From: an uncultured Clostridium sp.
GTDB lineage: Bacteria > Bacillota > Clostridia > UBA1212 > UBA1255
DNA: 64,000 nt
Assembly: GCA_900543695.1 (NCBI GenBank)
Contig: UQSG01000013.1
Coordinates: 1 to 64,000, forward strand
Reading direction: 5' to 3'
Position numbers and translations under genes: made by a program. A model generated the notes under the pieces. The model had not been told where the DNA came from and did no database searches. It saw only the letters and a list, made by a program, of their open reading frames with translations. Below are positions 26,727 to 33,301 of the stretch, piece after piece (positions within the stretch are counted from its first letter, which is position 1; the number at the start of each line of letters is the position of its first letter).

Positions 26727-26763
26727 ACACTCACTCCGCTCCTTGCTGTGTGAATCAAGGTAA

Positions 26764-26792
26764 ATTTTAACACACCGCGCCTGCAAGCGCAA
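26764..26792 (-). promoter_or_regulatory. Candidate promoter of dapF
   Basis: Minus strand: TTGCGC (26792-26787), 17 bases, then TAAAAT (26769-26764) with an extended TGT in front of the -10. Confidence 0.5.
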
Positions 26793-26816
26793 CAAATGCG
26801 CGCGGAGCCGGCCCGT

Positions 26817-27290
26817 CTACTTCAGAGCGATCGCTCTGCACCGCACCGCAACGCGCGCCTGCCCGCCATAGGTGCAGGTAAAAAGCGTTAAATTCCATTC
26901 GTCGCTCAGCAGCTCTTCAATCGCGGTCGGTTCGAGGATGACGATTTCCGCGATCTCGTAGGAAAATACGTTTCCCTCCACATCGGTGAATTTTACCTGT
27001 GCGCCGGGCGCAAGACTCTCAAGCAGGCCGAAATGGGTGCGGTAATTATGTGCGGCGATCACCAAATTGCCTGTATAAGCGGAGCCACTGTAACGGCACG
27101 GAGCAATTTTCAGTTTCGGATAGCTCCATAAGAAAAAGGATAGGGAAAATGCTTTCTAAGCGCAACGCCGTTTGTCAAAAGCACACCAGATCTGCAAACA
27201 GCCCCGTCAACAGGAAAAAAAGAATTACAAAGATCTGATCGAGCGCAAACCGCCGGATTCCAAGTACGATTTTCAATGCGCCGAGATTGG
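26817..27290 (-). pseudogene. Broken sortase gene
   Basis: The open frame 26817-27155 encodes the catalytic end of a class B/D-like sortase. SYPKLKIAPCRY and YTGNLVIAAHNY contain the catalytic His, and LTLFTCTYGG followed by RVAVRC contains the catalytic Cys and Arg. Upstream, a TAG at 27158-27156 closes this frame. The segment that should link the membrane anchor to the catalytic core is missing. Another frame just upstream (about 27180-27290) encodes a hydrophobic stretch (DQIFVILFFLLTGLF) that could be the old N-terminal anchor. No start codon or ribosome site serves the catalytic part. I therefore read it as a decayed gene with an internal deletion and frameshift. No sortase substrate with a wall-anchor tail was noticed nearby. 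Confidence 0.75.
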
Positions 27291-27311
27291 TAATCTTTAT
27301 CGCCTATGCTT

Positions 27312-28445
27312 TTATCCGTTCAGCTTTTCGGAGAAATCCGCCATAGCCTCTGAAATCTTAATTTGCTGCGGACATACCGCCTCACAGCTGCGGCAGCCGA
27401 CACAGTTGCCTGGCTGCTTGTCTTCCGGAACGGAGGCCAGAGCCATCGGCGCGATAAAGCCGCCGCCCGTAAAGCAATGCTCGTTATACAGCGACAGCAG
27501 AAACGGGATATCCAGGCCCTGCGGACAATGGCTGACGCAATAGCGGCAGGCCGTGCAGGGCAGCGCGATTTTTCCGACCATTTCGTCCGCAATCGCAAGC
27601 AGCACGTCCATCTCCCGGCTGTTGAGCGGCTGTTCTTCTTCATAGGTACGAAGATTCGCCTGCAGCTGCTCCATGCTGGACATGCCTGAAAGCGTAACGG
27701 TCACACCGGGAATACTCTGCAGAAAACGGAATGACCAGGCCGGAATCGCTTCCTGCGGCCGCAGCTTTTTAAGCTTTTCTTCATCCTCTTCCGCCAAATG
27801 CGCCAGCTTTCCGCCCCGCAGCGGCTCCATCACCCAGACCGGAATCCCATACTCCTTCAGCAGCGCGACTTTTCCCTTCGCATCCTGGAAGCTCCAGTCC
27901 AGGAAGTTCAGCTGGATTTGGCAGAATTCCATATTTTCTCCATAGGCCTCCAGAAAACGCTTCATCACGTCATAGCCGCCGTGTGCAGAAAATCCCAGAT
28001 GACGGATACGGCCGGCCCTTTTCTGCTTCATCAGGTAGTCGTAAATTCCGTATTTCGGATTCAGATACGCATCGATGTTCATTTCACAGACATTATGGAA
28101 GAGGTAGAAATCAAAATAGGAAACGCCGCACTTTTCCAGCTGCTTTTCAAAAATCGGTTCCGCCTTATCCATGTTGGAAAGATCATATCCCGGAAATTTA
28201 TCGGCCAAATAATAGCGTTCACGCGGATATTTCCCCAGAGCCCGTCCCATAACAAGCTCCGAATTTCCGCCATGGTAGCCCCAGGCCGTGTCGTAATAAT
28301 TGATGCCGTGCTCCATGGCGTAATCCACCATAGCGGCGGCCGCTTTTTCATCGATTTCCGAATCGTTCCCGTTCACAACAGGCAAGCGCATTGCGCCCAT
28401 ACCAAGCGCCGACAGCCGTATGCCCTGAAAATTTTTGTAAATCAT
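27312..28445 (-). CDS. Aldo/keto reductase with C-terminal 4Fe-4S ferredoxin domain
   Basis: A 377-residue cytoplasmic oxidoreductase. The AKR barrel carries the tetrad Asp52, Tyr57, Lys83 and His117 (YDTAWGY, ADKFPG, LFHN). The C-terminal part adds two Fe-S cysteine motifs, CTACRYCVSHCP (about residue 286) and CVGCRSCEAVCP (about 345). This fused form is common in Clostridia and may couple ferredoxin electrons to carbonyl reduction, but no substrate is known. The start at 28445 follows AAGGGAG with a 10-base gap. It has its own promoter and sits beside an acetyltransferase gene and a LysR-controlled block. Confidence 0.92.
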   Translation of the reverse strand: MIYKNFQGIRLSALGMGAMRLPVVNGNDSEIDEKAAAAMVDYAMEHGINYYDTAWGYHGGNSELVMGRALGKYPRERYYLADKFPGYDLSNMDKAEPIFEKQLEKCGVSYFDFYLFHNVCEMNIDAYLNPKYGIYDYLMKQKRAGRIRHLGFSAHGGYDVMKRFLEAYGENMEFCQIQLNFLDWSFQDAKGKVALLKEYGIPVWVMEPLRGGKLAHLAEEDEEKLKKLRPQEAIPAWSFRFLQSIPGVTVTLSGMSSMEQLQANLRTYEEEQPLNSREMDVLLAIADEMVGKIALPCTACRYCVSHCPQGLDIPFLLSLYNEHCFTGGGFIAPMALASVPEDKQPGNCVGCRSCEAVCPQQIKISEAMADFSEKLNG

Positions 28446-28487
28446 GGTTTCCGCACTCCCTTTCTGCTGCAATGTAAATTTTTCTTT

Positions 28488-28496
28488 ATTATATCA
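28488..28496 (-). promoter_or_regulatory. Extended -10 promoter of the aldo/keto reductase gene
   Basis: TGATATAAT on the minus strand (28496-28488) is a perfect extended -10 (TGn-TATAAT), about 43 bases before the start codon. No good -35 is visible. Confidence 0.5.
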
Positions 28497-28542
28497 TATC
28501 TATAATATCGACCCTATCCCTTTCCGGTCTTACCTGCAAAAT

Positions 28543-29124
28543 TTATTCCTGCGCCTGCGTTTGAATCGTGCGGAGTACCCTGGCCGGGACGCCTCCGACT
28601 ACAGAGTTTTCCGGCACATCCTTTGTTACTGCTGCGCCTGCCGCTATTACAGCGCCGTCACCGATCGTCACGCCGGGAAGAATTACAGCATTAGAACCGA
28701 TCCAGACATTTTTTCCGATCCGAATGGGGCGCGGGATCAGATCGCCGCGCCGCTCCGGCGCAAGCGCATGATTTAAGGTGGCCAGCACCACATTATGCCC
28801 GATCAGCGTCCCGTCTCCAATCTCAATTCCGCCCTGATCCTGCACCTTGCAGCCGCTGTTGATAAACACGTTTTTTCCTATGACGAGATTTTTCCCACAG
28901 TCGGTATAGAACGGCGGAAACAGAGTAAACGTATCGTCTGTCGGCCTGCCCGTCAGCCTGGAGAAAATCACACGAAGCTCCTCCGGAGTATGGTATGCGT
29001 TGTTCAGCTCCGCGGTTATGCGCAGCGCCTCCTGGGAAAGCGCGCACATATACCGATGCTCCGCCGAGCCGGCCGAAACGCTCCTGCCGCTGTTCAAATA
29101 AGCTAAAAAATCCTGTAAATGCAT
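28543..29124 (-). CDS. Hexapeptide-repeat O-acetyltransferase (maltose/galactoside type)
   Basis: A 193-residue left-handed beta-helix acetyltransferase of the LacA/Maa group, which moves acetyl from acetyl-CoA to a sugar hydroxyl. The N-terminal mac domain (about residues 20-75) is followed by hexapeptide repeats such as IGDGTLIGHNVVLA, VWIGSNAVILPGVTIGDGAVIAAGA, and the end motif VVGGVPARVLR. The catalytic histidine is in ATLNHALAPERR. It follows the lipoprotein gene by 17 bases, so the two are probably cotranscribed. Acceptor unknown. Confidence 0.92.
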   Translation of the reverse strand: MHLQDFLAYLNSGRSVSAGSAEHRYMCALSQEALRITAELNNAYHTPEELRVIFSRLTGRPTDDTFTLFPPFYTDCGKNLVIGKNVFINSGCKVQDQGGIEIGDGTLIGHNVVLATLNHALAPERRGDLIPRPIRIGKNVWIGSNAVILPGVTIGDGAVIAAGAAVTKDVPENSVVGGVPARVLRTIQTQAQE

Positions 29125-29141
29125 TCTCGCTGCCGCTTCCT

Positions 29142-30038
29142 TTACTCAACTGAAAAACTCACTGTTATATCTCCGCCGCCAAGCGCTTCCTCCCAGCCGG
29201 AAAGATCGTCAATCCGCCCTAATTTCGTATAGCTCCAGGAATTCGCCCCATAGAACAGAACGATCTGATTTCCATTGTACAAAACAATATCGCCTGCCTG
29301 AGCCGTGATCTGTCTGTCCTCCGCAGGAAGAGAGGTTCCCAGCGCCCCTACCTTCTCAAAGCCGGCATAGTCGCTCAGCGAAAGGACCAAGGGAGCATTT
29401 TTCATTAGCTCCGCAAAAGCCTCCGTCGCCGCATTCTTTTCCAGCGTTGCGGTAAAGGTTCTGCCGCCTGCCTGCACGTTTATTTTCATTTCCGCATTCT
29501 CCTCCTGTTCTGTCCCGTCTGCCGGTTCCCGGCCTGTCGGCACGGGAGCGGCGCTCTGCTGCGTCGTCTCTTCCGGAGGCGCGTTTTCCACCTTTTCGAT
29601 TCGGATTTCCCCCGCAAGAGCTTCTATCTGTTCTGCGCCGGAAATCGCTTCTCCCAACGCATACAGGCCGGCCGCCCTGCCGCACGTTCCATAGAAAATC
29701 GCCACGTCGCCCCAGGGCTCGTAGTAAGCCAGCGTGCCGGCCGGGCCTTCCGCCATAGGCGTGCCGCTGACCTCCAGAGGCTCCGGCGGATAAAATATTT
29801 TTTCGTTGCCGCCGAAATTTTCCACGGTTGCCGTCAGCGGCAGCTGGTCGTAAAGTGATTTTGCTGCGGAACTGTCGTTCAGCTGGAATATGATGCTCTG
29901 CGTGTCTGATTCGATCGATATCCGCATCGCCGCCTCCGATTCGGCCACCTTTTCTGTCTGGCGGCCGGGTTCACAGCCGGTCTGCAGCAGCGCCGCAGCC
30001 AGAAGCCAGCTCAGTATCCAAATTGCTCTTTTTCTCAC
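29142..30038 (-). CDS. Lipoprotein with tandem cyclophilin-like domains
   Basis: A 298-residue secreted protein. A signal peptide (RKRAIWILSWLLAAALL) ends in QTGC, a somewhat unusual lipobox, so it is probably a membrane lipoprotein. Two copies of a cyclophilin-like (PF18050-type) domain follow, about residues 35-135 and 185-298. The first has the pattern LYDQLPLTATVENFGG and GDVAIFYG; the second has ELMKNAPLVLSLSDYAGFEK, GDIVLYNGNQIVLFYG and SWSYTKLGRID. A Pro/Glu/Gln-rich linker joins them. The start GTG 30038 follows GAGGTG. This fold is named for its shape and is not a proven isomerase. It is divergent from a LysR gene, the likely regulator. Confidence 0.75.
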   Translation of the reverse strand: MRKRAIWILSWLLAAALLQTGCEPGRQTEKVAESEAAMRISIESDTQSIIFQLNDSSAAKSLYDQLPLTATVENFGGNEKIFYPPEPLEVSGTPMAEGPAGTLAYYEPWGDVAIFYGTCGRAAGLYALGEAISGAEQIEALAGEIRIEKVENAPPEETTQQSAAPVPTGREPADGTEQEENAEMKINVQAGGRTFTATLEKNAATEAFAELMKNAPLVLSLSDYAGFEKVGALGTSLPAEDRQITAQAGDIVLYNGNQIVLFYGANSWSYTKLGRIDDLSGWEEALGGGDITVSFSVE

Positions 30039-30165
30039 AGAAGACACCTCTTCTCTGCTTTCTTTAGCTCTGCGGGACACGTCGACCGTTTTCTCAGAGC
30101 TTATGTCCCCGGCAAACCGCTCCGGCCCGCATACGTTTAGTATATAAGACACATAATTATATATC

Positions 30166-30189
30166 AAATACTTATTAATAATGGTATTT
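30166..30189. promoter_or_regulatory. Candidate LysR operator (inverted repeat)
   Basis: AAATAC at 30166-30171 and GTATTT at 30184-30189 form an inverted repeat with a 12-base AT-rich centre that is itself palindromic around TATTAATA. LysR-type sites are typically interrupted palindromes in the divergent promoter region, as here. Confidence 0.45.
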
Positions 30190-30194
30190 TATAG

Positions 30195-30223
30195 TTTTAT
30201 CTTATGGAAAGATCTGCTATAAT
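30195..30223 (+). promoter_or_regulatory. Candidate promoter of the LysR gene
   Basis: TATAAT at 30218-30223 with a weak -35 (TTTTAT at 30195-30200). The AGGAGG ribosome site follows at once. The inverted repeat at 30166-30189 lies just upstream of the -35, a place that fits autoregulation. Confidence 0.45.
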
Positions 30224-30244
30224 GATCACAAGGAGGCGGCAAAG

Positions 30245-31171
30245 ATGGAATTACGCGTCTTACATTATTTTCTCGCAGTGGCAAGAGAACAGAGCATCTC
30301 AGCAGCCGCAGAAGCTCTGCATCTTTCCCAGCCGGCGCTTTCCACGCAGCTCAAAGCAATGGAGGAAGAGCTCGGCAAGCAGCTGATGATCCGCGGAACG
30401 AAAGGCTCCCGTAAGGTGACGCTCACGGACGAAGGAATGATCCTGCGGAAACGGGCAGAGGAAATTCTGGCTCTCGTAAAACGGACGGAGGAAGAAATTA
30501 CCCGCTCCGAAGACGCGATTGTCGGAGACGTCTATATCGGCAGCGGAGAAACGGATATCGTCCGCTTCTTCGCCCGCGCCGCCCGTAGGATCCAAAAACA
30601 GTATCCGGATATTCGCTACCACATATCAAGCGGGAACGCAGAATATGTACTTGAATATCTGGAGAAAGGGTTGATCGATTTCGGACTTTTATTCCGGAGC
30701 ATTGACGCTGGCAAATATGAATCCGTTCCCATATCGGTGAAGGATTCCTGGGGCGTTCTCATGCGGAAGGATTCGCCGCTTGCCCTAAAAGAATCGATCC
30801 GTCCGGAAGATTTACGGGATCAGCCGCTGATTCTCTCTCATCAGAGAGGAGACGATCAGTATCTGGCGAATTGGATGGGACGGGAGGTTTCCGCACTGAA
30901 AGTCACAGCTACCTATAACCTGGTATTCAACGCCTCCCTGCTGGTAGAAGAAGGCCTGGGCTACGCGCTGTGTCTGGACAAGCTCATCAACACACAGGGA
31001 AGCCGGCTTTGCTTTCGCCCCGTTTCTCCTCCGCTGGAAGCCTCCGCCTGCATCGTCTGGAAAAAATATCAGGTATTTTCCAAAGCCGCGGAAACGTTTT
31101 TGAACTGTCTGCGGGAGCTGCTTGAAAATCCGCTTGAGACGGAAGCCCTACGAGAGATTCACGGAAAATGA
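30245..31171 (+). CDS. LysR family transcriptional regulator
   Basis: A 308-residue regulator. The N-terminal winged helix-turn-helix covers about residues 1-60, with FLAVAREQSISAAAEALHLSQ and ALSTQLKAMEEELGKQL typical of the family. The effector-binding domain (about 90-290) follows. It starts at ATG 30245 after a strong AGGAGG. It is divergent from the cyclophilin-like lipoprotein and acetyltransferase genes and close to an Fe-S aldo/keto reductase, so it may control this small redox/stress group; the inducer is unknown. Confidence 0.93.
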   Translation: MELRVLHYFLAVAREQSISAAAEALHLSQPALSTQLKAMEEELGKQLMIRGTKGSRKVTLTDEGMILRKRAEEILALVKRTEEEITRSEDAIVGDVYIGSGETDIVRFFARAARRIQKQYPDIRYHISSGNAEYVLEYLEKGLIDFGLLFRSIDAGKYESVPISVKDSWGVLMRKDSPLALKESIRPEDLRDQPLILSHQRGDDQYLANWMGREVSALKVTATYNLVFNASLLVEEGLGYALCLDKLINTQGSRLCFRPVSPPLEASACIVWKKYQVFSKAAETFLNCLRELLENPLETEALREIHGK

Positions 31172-31199
31172 AGCTCCGGAAAACCAGGCGGGCTGCTGC

Positions 31200-31409
31200 T
31201 TATCGCATGGATTTATGGAAAAATTCCGTTATTTTTTCAAATGGAATCACATCCTTCTTATCGTACAGATCAGTATGCACCACGCCCGGCAGGAGCAGCT
31301 CCTTGTTGCCGGCGTAAGAATTGCCCTGGATCATTTCGGAGAAGGCATCCCTGCTGAAGCAGCAGGAGTGCGCCTGCCCGAAAAAAATAAAACACCAGCC
31401 GGCCGGCAA
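31200..31409 (-). pseudogene. Remnant of an alpha/beta hydrolase
   Basis: Only the last ~60 codons of an alpha/beta hydrolase are recognisable. The run GNKELLLPGVVHTDLYDKK supplies the catalytic-histidine region (VxHTDLYD), followed by VIPFEKITEFFHKS; AHSCCFSRDAF before it fits the preceding family segment. The ~200 residues that should hold the nucleophile elbow and the acid are gone, and the upstream sequence is unrelated. The remnant lies convergent to the LysR gene. The stretch 31410-31600 contains no gene, only a short direct repeat (CAGAGCGGA twice, near 31447 and 31459) and the promoter described separately. Confidence 0.65.
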
Positions 31410-31482
31410 GCGGCAGGTTGAACAGCTATCCTGCGGATGCGTTTTTCAGAGCGGAATTCAGAGCGGACTTAAGCCAAAAACA

Positions 31483-31511
31483 TTGCAATTAAAATAATTT
31501 TATGATAAAAC
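31483..31511 (+). promoter_or_regulatory. Candidate promoter of the TPR-YwqG gene
   Basis: TTGCAA at 31483-31488 and TAAAAC at 31506-31511, 17 bases apart, with TGA in front of the -10. Confidence 0.45.
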
Positions 31512-31620
31512 AGAGTAAGATTTTTATATAAGCAGCGGAGAATAAAAACCGGTTATTAAACTCAGTCCGTGTTTAGAATTTACCGCAAAGCAGTACCTTT
31601 TGTCTTTTAAGAGGATTTTT

Positions 31621-33232
31621 ATGAATGCATTAGAACGAATAAAACAACTATTCAGGAAACGTTCCGTTTGGATTGCGTTATATGTGCTGATGTTTCTTTT
31701 GGTGCTGGGAACCTATGCTGTTGAAGTATTTGTATGGAGAACTCCCCCGTTAAAAAGTCTTCCGAGGGTTTTGCTTATTCTTCTGCTATTAGCCATTTCT
31801 CTGTTTAGGATCATAATAAGGCACCGAAAAAACATTGCAGCCGCAGAACAAATCTATGCAGATCACATCGAAAACGCGTTTCAGAAGGATAAAACAAAGA
31901 AGCGGAAGCTACTGTCGGCGCTGGTTGATTACAATCTGGGTTATCTTTCCGAATGCGTAAAAAAAACTGACTGCATTATCAAAAGAATCCGAAACGATTG
32001 AGGAACGGCGCGTAGCAAAATATTTTACTGCCCTGTGCTATAAAGGATGCGGGAAACCCGACGCAGCCGCGGAGCTGTATCATCAAATTCTAAAAGAGTC
32101 CCCCGACTATTCCCCGGCTTTAAGCAACCTGTCGGTCGTTTATTTTGAAAAGCAAAATTACAGAAAAGCCATTGAATTTGCCGAGAAGGCTATAAATTGC
32201 AATTCTGGCAATCCTTTCGCCTACAACAACCTTGCGGGAGCTTATTTAGAACTTTACGATTTTGAAAAGGCCAAAAAATACGCATTACGCGCACTCGACC
32301 TGAAAAAAGATCTTTATCAGGCGCAAACAACGCTTTCCATAGCTTTTGCCGTCGAGGGCGACGCACTGGCTGCAAAAAAATACGCCGAGCTCGCAGTTTC
32401 CCTGGGAGAAGACGCTAATGCTTTGGCGGCGGCAACCCAAAATTACAAAAAGGATTATGCCCGTCATCAGGTAATTCAAGCCAGGCTTGCCGATTGGAAG
32501 CAGAAAACTGGTATCCCGTCCATTCACTTTACGCTGGACGGACAATTTGAAAAAAGCATCATCGGCGGGCGGATCAATGAGCCTGCCCCAATCTCTGCAA
32601 GCGGAAAATCCATGCGTCTTTTAGCGGCAATCTTCTGCTCGGAGCTGCCTGAAAACAATATATTTCCGCAGCATGGCGTTCTTCGATTTTACATAAGCCC
32701 TGATGCTTATTATGGAGCCTCCCTGGAGCATTATGAAGAAATGAATATCCAGAAGGAGTTTCGGGTTTTGTTTGATGAGGATGAGCTTGCTTTCTCTACT
32801 TCTACGTATTATGGTTCCGAAGATGAACTTTTTCCGGTTTTTGGCAGCTACCATCCGCGGTTTACTTTGGAACAGGAAGGAATGCCTGTATTTGACTTTC
32901 GCTATGAAGACACAAAAGAACGTGTTCTTGAAAACAGTGATGACAAGGCGGCTGCCGCCGCAGATTATCAGGATGAGGACTTCCAGGAAGGGATCAATCC
33001 AAATGGGCATAAATTAGGCGGATACCCCTGCTTTACGCAGGAAGATCCCCGGGGTAATTATTCTGATTACAGCAAATATGACGCCTTGCTGTTCCAGCTC
33101 GATTCAGATGATACCGAAAAAAAGACAAAAGTTATGTTTGGCGACGGTGGCGTCTGCAACTTTTTTATTCCTTCGGAAAAACTGAAAAAACATGATTTTT
33201 CGGATATTCTTTATACGTGGGATTGTTTCTAA
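31621..33232 (+). pseudogene. Membrane-TPR-YwqG (DUF1963) protein, frameshifted in an A8 run
   Basis: Two frames together encode one protein of about 536 residues. Frame one (31621-32001) has two N-terminal membrane helices (about residues 15-38 and 48-68) and the start of a cytoplasmic helical region. After the run of eight A at 31959-31966 the frame must shift by one: reading the run as seven A gives VKKLTALSKESETIEE and then TPR repeats (ALCYKGCGKPDAAAELYHQI, NYRKAIEFAEKAI, DFEKAKKYALRAL) through 32420. A DUF1963/YwqG domain runs from about 32480 to the end (HKLGGYPCFTQEDPR, LLFQLDSD, FGDGGVCNFFI). The ATG at 31621 follows AAGAGGA. YwqG proteins have no firmly known role; the fusion to membrane helices and TPRs is unusual. 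It could be a true null, a sequencing slip or slippage-regulated. Confidence 0.75.
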
Positions 33233-33301
33233 GGTTTAATCAGCAGAGTCTTTACTGTGCTCTCTCATCAAATTTTCTGCATTTGCAGAAAGCCGCGCGC
33301 G

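Noticed and set aside
33274..33291. Hairpin TTTCTGC-ATTT-GCAGAAA between the TPR-YwqG gene and yfhO.
   Set aside because: Perfect but AT-rich stem with no convincing T-run on either strand, so I could not call it a terminator.
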